NCBI GenBank assembly: GCA_903873545.1
Contig: CAIQPA010000471.1
Span: forward strand, 1 to 27,661
DNA: 27,661 nt
Direction of reading: 5' to 3'
Origin: an uncultured delta proteobacterium
GTDB lineage: Bacteria; Myxococcota_A; Bradymonadia; REDH01
The notes below the pieces were generated by a model. The model searched no databases and was not told the origin of the DNA. It saw only the letters and a list, made by a program, of their open reading frames with translations. Below are positions 1 through 6,571 of this stretch, piece by piece. Positions within the stretch are counted from its first letter, which is position 1. Each line of letters starts with the position of its first letter. The position numbers were made by a program, and so were the translations under genes.

Positions 1-17
1 ATCAAACTCGCCAGTTG
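1..17 (-). rRNA. rrs: 16S rRNA, 5' end only (runs off left edge)
   Basis: Read on the minus strand, the window ends with CAACTGGC followed by GAGTTTGAT, the invariant beginning of bacterial 16S rRNA (normally continuing CCTGGCTCAG). By analogy with E. coli, where eight bases precede GAGTTTGAT in the mature RNA, the mature 5' end would be near position 17. Only about 17 bases are inside the window, so the call rests on this short match plus the strong promoter and boxA-bearing leader immediately upstream in the right order. The rest of the rRNA operon should lie to the left of base 1. Confidence 0.82.
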
Positions 18-187
18 AATCCTGCTCGATGGCTCTCGCCATCTGCGTTAGCTTCTCATTTCTTTCAAACATCTTTGTCTACCCGCTCCAGCCTCCCGGC
101 CTTCGCAGGTTGTCTCTTTCATCCAGTTTTCAAAGAACCTCACCACCCGTTGCCGGCTCTCTCTTTCGAGCACCGTCTTCGGGTAGG
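18..187 (-). promoter_or_regulatory. rRNA operon leader with boxA and two hairpins
   Basis: This non-coding leader lies between the rRNA promoter and the 16S 5' end. In transcript order it holds a hairpin at 184-145 (outer stem ACCCG/CGGGT, inner stem GGTGCTC with GAGAGCC, partly mismatched). Next is a boxA-like antitermination element at 140-121 (GTTCTTTGAAAACTGG core, close to the boxA of bacterial rrn leaders). Last is a perfect 6-bp hairpin at 43-28 (GATGGC, GAGA loop, GCCATC) just before 16S. A hairpin followed by boxA is the boxB-boxA order of Nus-dependent antitermination signals. The hairpins are read by eye and have not been folded energetically. Confidence 0.75.
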
Positions 188-193
188 GGGGCT

Positions 194-221
194 ATTGTAG
201 CGGGCGAAACCCAAGTGTCAA
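194..221 (-). promoter_or_regulatory. Strong sigma-70 type rRNA promoter
   Basis: On the minus strand a perfect -35 TTGACA (221-216) is separated by 16 bases from TACAAT (199-194), a five-of-six match to the -10 consensus. Transcription should start near 187, heading into the boxA leader and 16S. The -35 box lies 36 bp beyond the stop codon of trmL on the same strand, so rRNA does not depend on read-through from trmL. I see no A/T-rich UP element upstream. Confidence 0.85.
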
Positions 222-257
222 CTCTCTTGTCATCAGTTCGTCAAACCCGCGTCGTTC

Positions 258-821
258 CTAGCCGAGAGCGCCTTTTTGACCCCCGTAACCCGCTGCCGCA
301 TGCAAAAATCTTTGATCCTGCGCGATCCGGCGCACCACCTCATACCCGCCGATCCCCACTGCAGTCGCCAAGTTCAGGCTGCGAACGCCGCTGGTCGTCG
401 GGATGCTAACCCCCTGCCCCGCCCACCGCGCGATGAAGTCGGCCGGTAGACCCTTCGACTCCCGGCCGAAGACAAGCACTGCCCCTCGCTCCATCCCCGC
501 ATCCCAGAAGCTTCGGCTCGCCTGCTTGGTGAAGAGATAGGTCCGTCCTTTCGGCAGCATCGGCTCCAGACGCTCTAGGCTCTCGTGCACCGAGAGTGTC
601 ACGTTCGGCCAGTAGTCTAGCCCTGCCCGCTTGAGGTAGCGGTCTTCGAGCGCAAAGCCGATGGGCTGCACGATGTGCAACCATGCGTGCGTTGCTGCTG
701 CGAGCCGTGCTACGCTGCCTGTGTTCTGCGGGATTTCGGGCTCGACGAGCACGATGTGCAGGTTAACATCCGGCGCAGCGCCCACATCGAAGTTCGGAAG
801 GGTTTGAACGATGCTCGACAT
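258..821 (-). CDS. trmL: tRNA (cytidine(34)-2'-O)-methyltransferase, SPOUT family
   Basis: TrmL-type enzymes use S-adenosylmethionine to 2'-O-methylate the wobble base of leucine tRNAs in the cytoplasm. The 187-aa protein has the SpoU/TrmL order of motifs: IPQNTGSVARLAA near the N-terminus, then PIGF and RAGLDYW, the SAM-knot segment LVFGRESKGLP, and the C-terminal IPTTSGVRSLNLATAV segment ending in a YEVVRR helix. The length suits the family (about 155-190 aa). I chose the ATG at 821 because GGAGAG precedes it at good spacing. The open frame continues to 971, but that extension is low-complexity and antisense to the mscS signal region. A head-to-head neighbour starts at 811, giving an 11-bp overlap. 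The rRNA promoter follows directly downstream. Confidence 0.88.
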   Translation of the reverse strand: MSSIVQTLPNFDVGAAPDVNLHIVLVEPEIPQNTGSVARLAAATHAWLHIVQPIGFALEDRYLKRAGLDYWPNVTLSVHESLERLEPMLPKGRTYLFTKQASRSFWDAGMERGAVLVFGRESKGLPADFIARWAGQGVSIPTTSGVRSLNLATAVGIGGYEVVRRIAQDQRFLHAAAGYGGQKGALG

Positions 822-2796
822 CTCTCTCCATGCGAAGTTGCGTAACCGGTTCTCTTTCGCTCGTAGCAGGCTCGCTGGCGGCGGACAGCGCCTTGCTGCC
901 ATTGCGCTGGTACCTGCGCTGCCTGCCCTTCCCCTCCCCGCAAGTGGCGCCACACCTGCCGCCCTTCCCATCGACTACCAACCGCTCGACTGGTCGACCG
1001 TCACCAGCCCCGGACGCTTCTTTGAGCGTCAGGCTCTGGGCTGGGATGCCCACTCGCCCGTCGATGCCGTGCGAGAGTTGTGGCGCGCGGCGGAGAGCTT
1101 CGCCGGGCTCATATTCGGCAGTTCGCTAGCCTCTGCGGCGATGGGTGCAACGCTCTGCGCGCTGTTGCTTCTCCTTGTCGCGACGCTGGCGCTCGTTGAC
1201 CGCCGGCTGGTCCGCGCGGGGAGCTCCGGGCATGTGACGCTACCCTTCGCGGAGCAGCTCGCGACGCTGCTCGTTCCCTGCGGCGTCGCTGCGATCCTGA
1301 TGGCTTCCGAGCAGCTCCTAGGCTCCTCGACCATGGCGCAGACCTTTGCCCTGCTCGCGCTTCTGATTGCCGGAGCACGACTCCTCCATGTTCCTGTCGC
1401 GCTGCTTGCTGCGGTCGACGGCGCGGCAGAGGGCCTCTCTCCCTCATCGCGGCTTCGTCGTCACCTCGTCTACCCCGGTCGCATCATCCTCGGGCTCTCG
1501 GCGCTCATCGTCCTCTCGCAGGCCATCTCTGTCGCCCCTGCGGTGGTCGATCTCTTCACCCTTGTGCGCAACGTTGCGCTGATGCTTGCGGTGGTCGCAT
1601 TGCTGCCGGTCCGCGCCGACCTGATGGCGCTCTTTCCCGCGACCGGCAATGCGCGATACATCGCGGTGCGCGCCTTCCTTAGCCGCTTGCTCGCCGTGCT
1701 GCTGGCCGCCTCGCTACTGCTCCTGCTGCTCTGGAACCTGGGCTTCCGGAGAGCTGCCGAGACGCTTCTGCTGCGCAGCTATGCCGTCCTTGGTGTCGTA
1801 CTGGCAGGCGCGCTTGCGGCGCGTTGGCTCGGCGAAAAGGAGGGGGAGCGTGCGGGGCCCGGTCACCCCGTCCTCAAGGTGCTCGTCGGTCCGGCAGACT
1901 GGGTGCTGAGGCTGGTCGTCTACGGGGTTCTGGGGTGGGCGCTGCTCGCCACATTGGGGCTCTGGTCGCCGCTGACTGCCATCTTGGCCCAGCCCTTCCT
2001 CTGGGTGGGCACGGGCGGCATCTCCTTGCTGGGCCTGTCGAAGGGTGCTGCTGTCCTGGTCATCGCGGCCTATGTCTCGCGCACGGTGCGCGCTGCGATG
2101 GATGTCTGGTGGTTCACCGCACTCGATGTCCCGGCAGCGACGCGGAACGCCGCGAGCACGGGTGCGCACTACCTCACGATGCTCATCGCCGGAGCCGGGG
2201 CGCTGACGCTCTCAGGCATCGACTTGCGGGGCCTTGCGGTCTTTGCCGGAGCTGCCGGTCTGGGTATCGGACTGGGGCTGCGCGAAGTGGCGGCTCAGAC
2301 CATCAGTGGCATGACGCTGCTCTTCGGCGGCACGCTCGGAAAGGGCGACAGCGTGACGCTGCCCAGCGGCGAGTTTGGACGGGTCGTGGAGATCGGCCTG
2401 CGGCGCTCGCTCTTCGAGACCCCGGATGGACGCGAGATCTCTGTGCCAAGCAGCGACCTTGTGAACGGTCAGATTGTGGTTTGGACCCGCAGATCAAAGT
2501 TCGTGCGGGTGAGAACCGAGATCACCCTGCCGGTTGGGAGTGATCTGGAGCGGGCGCGCGCGGCGTTTGCGGCAGCAGCCGCGTCGGTTCAGAGCGGTGA
2601 GACGACGGAGCCGACCAAGGTGTGGCTTCGCAGCGCGTTGCCGACAGGGCTGGTGTGGGAGGCGATGGCCTGGGTGGACATCACCGCGACGACACCAGAC
2701 GAGGCTTCCGCGAGGTTGCTACGCGCCTGCCTGGCTGCCCTGGCTGAGGCGGAGTTGGAGCTGGCACGCCCCACCCTGTCGGTTACGCAGGGCTGA
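811..2796 (+). CDS. Large MscS-family mechanosensitive ion channel
   Basis: This 661-aa integral membrane protein probably releases solutes during osmotic down-shock. The C-terminal third carries the MscS core: the pore-lining helix GLAVFAGAAGLGIGLG (around residues 476-491), followed by REVAAQTISGMTLLFGG. A beta domain (LPSGEFGRVVEIGLR, then ISVPSSDLVNGQI) and a cytoplasmic alpha/beta tail follow. About eight to ten hydrophobic helices precede the core, with a possible signal peptide and short periplasmic segment (residues 1-100). That makes it an MscK/YbdG-like large form rather than the 286-aa minimal MscS. The ATG at 811 is preceded by GGAAGGG eight bases upstream, which supports this start despite the overlap with trmL. 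An in-frame TTG at 838 is a weaker alternative. It converges on the OmpA-family gene with a 25-bp gap and no obvious terminator. Confidence 0.88.
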   Translation: MLDISLHAKLRNRFSFARSRLAGGGQRLAAIALVPALPALPLPASGATPAALPIDYQPLDWSTVTSPGRFFERQALGWDAHSPVDAVRELWRAAESFAGLIFGSSLASAAMGATLCALLLLLVATLALVDRRLVRAGSSGHVTLPFAEQLATLLVPCGVAAILMASEQLLGSSTMAQTFALLALLIAGARLLHVPVALLAAVDGAAEGLSPSSRLRRHLVYPGRIILGLSALIVLSQAISVAPAVVDLFTLVRNVALMLAVVALLPVRADLMALFPATGNARYIAVRAFLSRLLAVLLAASLLLLLLWNLGFRRAAETLLLRSYAVLGVVLAGALAARWLGEKEGERAGPGHPVLKVLVGPADWVLRLVVYGVLGWALLATLGLWSPLTAILAQPFLWVGTGGISLLGLSKGAAVLVIAAYVSRTVRAAMDVWWFTALDVPAATRNAASTGAHYLTMLIAGAGALTLSGIDLRGLAVFAGAAGLGIGLGLREVAAQTISGMTLLFGGTLGKGDSVTLPSGEFGRVVEIGLRRSLFETPDGREISVPSSDLVNGQIVVWTRRSKFVRVRTEITLPVGSDLERARAAFAAAAASVQSGETTEPTKVWLRSALPTGLVWEAMAWVDITATTPDEASARLLRACLAALAEAELELARPTLSVTQG

Positions 2797-2821
2797 GGCC
2801 TCCGGTGCCGAGGGTCGGCGC

Positions 2822-4030
2822 CTACTTGCCGCGGAAGATGATCTCGACGCGGTTGTTCTTGTCGCGCTCGGCGGCCTGCTGCCCCTGGAAGCGGGGCTTG
2901 GACTCGCCGAAGGCTTGGACGCTGAGGCGGGCGGTAGCGAGTGCACGCTGCAGGAAGTAGTCCTGCACTGCATTGGCGCGGGCCTGGCTGAGCGACTGGT
3001 TCGATGCGTCGTCCCCACGGTCATCGGTGTGACCCTCGATGACGATGGAATGGTTCTTGAACTGCTTGGCGATCTCGACGACCTTGTCGATAAGGGTGCG
3101 ACCGCTATTGGAGAGGCCGGAAGAGCGGCCTTCGAAGATGCCCGAAGTGACGACGACAATGCCGCGGGCATCGATGAAAGCATTGCGCACGCCGAACTCC
3201 TTCTGGGCGCGCTCGTAGATGGCCTGCGATTCGGTGTTGCGAAGGAGCTTGTCCTGCTCCTCGGTCCACTGGGCGCGGGAGACATCACTGGCGTTCTTGA
3301 AGGCCTCCTGGGCCTGGAGCGCGGTCTGGTAGGCGTCGTCGAACTTCTCGTCGTTGTAGAGCGTTTCGGCGCGCGCGAGGAGGTTCTGTGCCTCGTTGAA
3401 CTTGGGACCTGCGAAATCGGGGGCCTTGAGCCCTTCGGCCTCGGTCTTCTTGATGCGCGCCTCTTGGAGCGCGTAGATGCTGCGCGACTCGCTCTTGGCC
3501 CGCTCTTCGAAGGAGTCGAGCGAGCGGCGCAGCTCCTCGTTGCGCTTGAAGAGTGTCTGGATGGTCTCGAGCAGGGTCACCAGCTCCTGCTCGCCCTGGA
3601 GCCGCTTCTGGTAGTCATTCCGGCGGGAGAGCTGCTCCTGGTAGCGCTGGTTGGCCTGATTGAGCCGCACGCGGGCGTCGGCAGAGCGGGCGTAGTTCTC
3701 GGCTGCCCGATAGTACATCAGTGCGATTTTGGCGCGGGCCTCGGTGTTGGCCGGGTCGCGCTCGTCGAAGGACTCCAGCGACAGCTCGTAGTAGGCATCG
3801 CTGAGCTTCACGAGTTCGTTCGCCGACTGGCGCAGCCGCTTGAGGTTGGGTTCTGGCTCGTCGGCGGCGGGCTTCCGAATCTCTGCGGAGTACTCGCGGT
3901 CACGCAGGGTCTCGAGTTCAGCGAGGTTTCCCGTCTTCGGCCTGGGGCCGCCGCAGGCGACAAGAGCCAAGGAGAGGGCGAGCGGGAGTGCGATACGGGA
4001 GAGACTGGAGCGGTGGGTCATCTGTTTCAT
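2822..4030 (-). CDS. OmpA-family lipoprotein with N-terminal helical domain
   Basis: This 402-aa protein probably anchors the outer membrane to peptidoglycan. The N-terminus is a lipoprotein signal ending in LVAC (Cys26). Residues about 45-270 are strongly helical and charged, resembling DUF4398-type or coiled-coil segments rich in Glu, Arg and Gln. The last 120 residues form an OmpA C-terminal domain, seen in SGIFEGRSSGLSNSG, then IVIEGHTDDRGDD, NQSLSQARANAV and the closing NNRVEIIF. The Asp and Arg of the NxxLSxxRA region that contact diaminopimelate in this family are present. The start lies one base after the stop of the upstream coiled-coil gene, so they are probably translated together. 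It is the last gene of a three-gene envelope operon. Confidence 0.88.
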   Translation of the reverse strand: MKQMTHRSSLSRIALPLALSLALVACGGPRPKTGNLAELETLRDREYSAEIRKPAADEPEPNLKRLRQSANELVKLSDAYYELSLESFDERDPANTEARAKIALMYYRAAENYARSADARVRLNQANQRYQEQLSRRNDYQKRLQGEQELVTLLETIQTLFKRNEELRRSLDSFEERAKSESRSIYALQEARIKKTEAEGLKAPDFAGPKFNEAQNLLARAETLYNDEKFDDAYQTALQAQEAFKNASDVSRAQWTEEQDKLLRNTESQAIYERAQKEFGVRNAFIDARGIVVVTSGIFEGRSSGLSNSGRTLIDKVVEIAKQFKNHSIVIEGHTDDRGDDASNQSLSQARANAVQDYFLQRALATARLSVQAFGESKPRFQGQQAAERDKNNRVEIIFRGK

Positions 4031-4031
4031 C

Positions 4032-4505
4032 CTACTTCCCCGTCTTGGGCGCCGGTGTGTCCTTCTCGAGCGAGTCTACGATCGCCGAGACCTGACCCTG
4101 CAGGTCGGTGCGCCGCGAAGAGGTCGTCTCGAGCTCAAGCTGGAGTTCGTCCGCCTGGGTCTGAATGGTCACATTGTCAGCCTCGCGCTTGTCGGCCAGC
4201 TGATCGATCTCGCCTCGGTCGAGCAGCGACTTCACCAACTTGAGCGTGGCTTCGAGGGTCAGAAGCGTGGTCTCCGCCTTACCGTACATCTCCGAGGCCA
4301 AACTTGTCTGGATGTCGGTGATGGAGAGACGGGCAGTGGCGATGTCCTGGCTCGCGTCGTCACGGAGTTCGTGGGTCTCGAGTTCGGCGAGTAGGGAGCT
4401 GGCAGTCTCCATCCGGGAGGCTACCTCCTCAGGAGAGAGCGCCTGCGCCGCGCTCGCGGAGAGCATGGAAGCGATGAGGGCGAGAGATGCAATATGCGTC
4501 TTCAC
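4032..4505 (-). CDS. Secreted coiled-coil protein, function unknown
   Basis: A 157-aa protein with a clean Sec signal peptide (MKTHIASLALIASMLSASA, cleavage likely after AQA or ASA). The rest is a nearly continuous helical, Glu/Leu/Thr-rich region compatible with a periplasmic coiled coil; there is no Cys and no membrane segment. I use the GTG at 4505 because it gives a normal MK-type signal and has AGG about ten bases upstream. The frame also opens at a TTG at 4514, but its AGG would abut the start codon. It sits one base before the OmpA-family gene and 51 bp after the DsbD-like lipoprotein gene. It may partner with the helical part of the OmpA-family protein, which has similar composition; that is inference. 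Confidence 0.72.
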   Translation of the reverse strand: MKTHIASLALIASMLSASAAQALSPEEVASRMETASSLLAELETHELRDDASQDIATARLSITDIQTSLASEMYGKAETTLLTLEATLKLVKSLLDRGEIDQLADKREADNVTIQTQADELQLELETTSSRRTDLQGQVSAIVDSLEKDTPAPKTGK

Positions 4506-4556
4506 GATTGGCAACCTGGGTGAGTGTGGCGGAAGAAAGAACTGAGGCGCAGAAGG

Positions 4557-5057
4557 TCAGAGTTTCCAGCTGACGGGCGCCGACGGTGTGCGGCACTCGC
4601 GGTCGTTGCAGATGCTCAGACGGAGACTGGCATCGACGATACCTGAACCTTCCAAGGGCACAACGACCTCGTAGCGGGCACGATCGGCGCCGAGCTCCTT
4701 TGCCTCGGACTTCACGAGCTTCTTCCCGGCGAGAAAGGGCGAGGAGGGAGCGATCGTGAGGGCCCAAGGGAACTCTTGGTTGATGTGGAAGCCCGGCTCT
4801 GGGGTGACCTCTGCGATCAGGTGCCGGCCATCGGCAGCAGCTTCGACACGGGCAACGAGTTTGAAGCCGGTGTCGGCCTGCGCGGGTGCCGCAGCAGGAG
4901 CCACCGCCGGCGCAGCCGCTGGCGCAGCAGGCGGAGCAACGGCAGTTGGCTGCGTGGGGGCCGCTGCCGGCTCGAGGTTGGTTGCACTCGACGAACCGCA
5001 GGCTGTGAGCGACAGCATGAGGATTCCGGAGAGGTAGAGACAGAGTCGGATGGGCAT
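4557..5057 (-). CDS. Lipoprotein with DsbD N-terminal-like domain
   Basis: The 166-aa product has a lipoprotein signal ending in LTAC (Cys20). A low-complexity Ala/Pro linker follows (about residues 31-62, built of AAP and APA units), then a roughly 100-residue beta-rich domain. That domain contains EPGFHINQEFPWAL and ends with a Cys pair, C150-NDRE-C155, followed by RTPSAPVSW. This layout resembles the N-terminal immunoglobulin-like domain of thiol:disulfide reductase DsbD (C-x-x-D-x-x-C then a Pro-rich end). It has no DsbD membrane or thioredoxin part. A redox role for the Cys pair is possible, or the domain may just be structural. ATG at 5057 with GAGGA upstream. It is first gene of the envelope operon and divergent from the gene at 5225 (167-bp spacer). 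Confidence 0.72.
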   Translation of the reverse strand: MPIRLCLYLSGILMLSLTACGSSSATNLEPAAAPTQPTAVAPPAAPAAAPAVAPAAAPAQADTGFKLVARVEAAADGRHLIAEVTPEPGFHINQEFPWALTIAPSSPFLAGKKLVKSEAKELGADRARYEVVVPLEGSGIVDASLRLSICNDRECRTPSAPVSWKL

Positions 5058-5224
5058 GATTCCTCGGTCGCGCAGAGATGTGCAGTGGGTGTGTGCCTAC
5101 CACCGCCCGCGTTTCAGTCAAAGAGCATAAGCGCGCCGACCCTTCAGGACGGGGGCGGCCCGCGGGAAGTTTGTCGTCGAGAGCGGGAGTTGGTACCACG
5201 CTCTCCTACCTCTTGGAGCAAGCG

Positions 5225-5416
5225 ATGGTTGTGGCAGAAAGAACACCCCTGCAACGCAGGATTCGCACGGCGGGATTCCTCTTCTTGCTCGCGCTGATCG
5301 CAGTGTCGATAACCGCGAGCTTTATCGGAGTTCTTCGCGGTCTTGACACAAATGTCGCGAGAGACCCGCTGCCTCCGATCTGCCCTCCTGCACCGAGCGA
5401 GGCCAGCCATGGATGA
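5225..5416 (+). CDS. Small single-pass membrane protein, unknown
   Basis: A 63-aa protein with a short basic N-terminus, one membrane helix (about residues 17-38, GFLFLLALIAVSITASF) and a Pro-rich tail with a single Cys (LPPICPPAP). The ATG at 5225 is preceded by GGAGC at seven bases. The frame is open back to 5078, but that part has no ribosome site and reads as non-coding. The stop overlaps the start of the next gene by eight bases, so the pair is almost certainly cotranslated and may form one membrane complex. I recognise no family. Confidence 0.6.
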   Translation: MVVAERTPLQRRIRTAGFLFLLALIAVSITASFIGVLRGLDTNVARDPLPPICPPAPSEASHG

Positions 5417-6302
5417 GCAGCAGTCAGCAGAAGAGACCCTTCACGAGATGCGTCGCGAGCTGATCGAGACGCGCAACCTCTCCATCAAGGCAGACCATGC
5501 GCTGCGCGGCCTGACGACCGAGATGAAGCAGCTCGGCCGGCGACTCGAGGCGGGGGAACGGCGGACCGCGCTCAACTCGATCGCATCGTATGTGCTGTTT
5601 GCTGCGCTGAGTTTTGCCGGCATGTTTTTGTTCTTCAGAGCGGCCATTGAGCGGAACGAAGTGGATCACCGGTTGGTGGAGGAGAAGCAAGAGCAGAACC
5701 AGCGGAGGCTCGCCGACCTAGAGGCGGAGATCGAACGCAGGCGACAGTCGGAGCGGGAGAGCTACGCCTTCCTTGAGCTTCTGCAGTCGGGCCGGCGCGA
5801 CGAAGTGGTGGAGCGGTTTGCTGCCATTCAGGGCCGGCTGACGGACCGTGCGACGCTTGAACTCTTCCGGCGCGAGGTTGATCGGACACGGCAGGAGGTC
5901 GCGCTGGATGCCTACCGCGAGGGCATAAAGGCGGCGAAGGCGGAGAGTTGGGAGCGTGCTCGTGACGCCCTGCTCCGGTCACTCACCCATGTCGAGCAGG
6001 CCACCTACACGCCGAACCTGCGATATCAGCTTGCAGAGTCGCTCTACCATCTCCGCGACTGGTCAGCCGCAGAGCCTCACTATGCCGCGGTTATCGAGAC
6101 GAACACGCTGTCTCGCAACGACACAATCCTCGCTACCTATCACCGGGCGGAGTGCCTGGAGCGCTCAGGGCGTAACGGCGAGAGTGCTGTTGTGTTTCGA
6201 GGATTCGCACAGCGCTACGACTACCATCCTTGGGCGCAGAGCGCGCTGCAGAAGGCCGCGAGCCTGGAGCGTCGCGCCGGCGGCTCGGGCGAGAAGAAGT
6301 AG
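5409..6302 (+). CDS. Membrane-anchored coiled-coil / TPR-like protein
   Basis: This 297-aa protein has a helical N-terminus (residues 1-52), one membrane helix (about 57-77, YVLFAALSFAGMFLFF) and a charged coiled coil (about 83-118). Its C-terminal half is a tetratricopeptide-like helical repeat region (about 185-290), seen in AYREGIKAAKAESWERARDAL, split here as AYREGIKAAK and AESWERARDAL, then YQLAESLYHLRDWSAAEPHYAAVI and YHRAECLERSGRNGES. TPRs mediate protein-protein contacts; no enzymatic motif is visible. I chose the ATG at 5409, with GAGG eight bases upstream, over an in-frame ATG at 5343 inside the preceding gene. It shares eight bases with the 63-aa gene before it. Confidence 0.7.
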   Translation: MDEQQSAEETLHEMRRELIETRNLSIKADHALRGLTTEMKQLGRRLEAGERRTALNSIASYVLFAALSFAGMFLFFRAAIERNEVDHRLVEEKQEQNQRRLADLEAEIERRRQSERESYAFLELLQSGRRDEVVERFAAIQGRLTDRATLELFRREVDRTRQEVALDAYREGIKAAKAESWERARDALLRSLTHVEQATYTPNLRYQLAESLYHLRDWSAAEPHYAAVIETNTLSRNDTILATYHRAECLERSGRNGESAVVFRGFAQRYDYHPWAQSALQKAASLERRAGGSGEKK

Positions 6303-6571
6303 CAGGCTACGGCACCGCACCGCGCTCGGTGCGAGGCCCGAGGCGACGAAGGGTTTGTATGGCAGATGCTTCGGGGCACACTGATGCTGTCCATCCCGAA
6401 TTGCCGCGTTCCCAGTCGGTGCGCGATGGCATTGCGACGGCGGCGCGGTCGGGAAATCGGAAGCAGCATCCCCTGACGCCGTTGCGCTGGAGAAGCATGC
6501 GAAGTGCGTAGCCTACGACATCTTTGCCGTCGGCCCCATTGCACCGACAGCACCACGGCCTTGGCTACGGG
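6303..6571. other. Intergenic region between two convergent genes
   Basis: These 269 bases separate the stop codons of two convergent genes. A perfect 7-bp stem (CGCACCG, loop CGCT, CGGTGCG) lies at 6316-6333, 14 bases after the TPR gene, but no T-run follows, so it is at best a weak terminator. A 50-codon plus-strand ORF (6359-6511, ATG with AAGGG six bases upstream) is present, but its product looks like no known protein and its third-position G+C seems lower than in neighbouring genes. I do not call it a gene. Nothing else was recognised. Confidence 0.5.

Noticed and set aside
822..971. N-terminal extension of trmL
   Set aside because: No homology to the family, overlaps the mscS coding start, and the ATG at 821 has a good ribosome site.
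2534..4243. 569-codon plus-strand ORF antisense to the OmpA-family gene
   Set aside because: It is Leu/Val/Gly/Ala-rich with no family features and lies opposite a clear OmpA domain protein; a typical high-G+C shadow frame.
4875..4980. Repetitive GCAGC/GGAGC-like DNA considered as a tandem repeat or CRISPR
   Set aside because: It encodes the Ala/Pro linker of the lipoprotein; units vary and there are no spacers.
6359..6511. 50-codon small ORF in the 269-bp spacer
   Set aside because: Has a possible ribosome site but no recognisable product and less typical codon use; not enough to call a gene.
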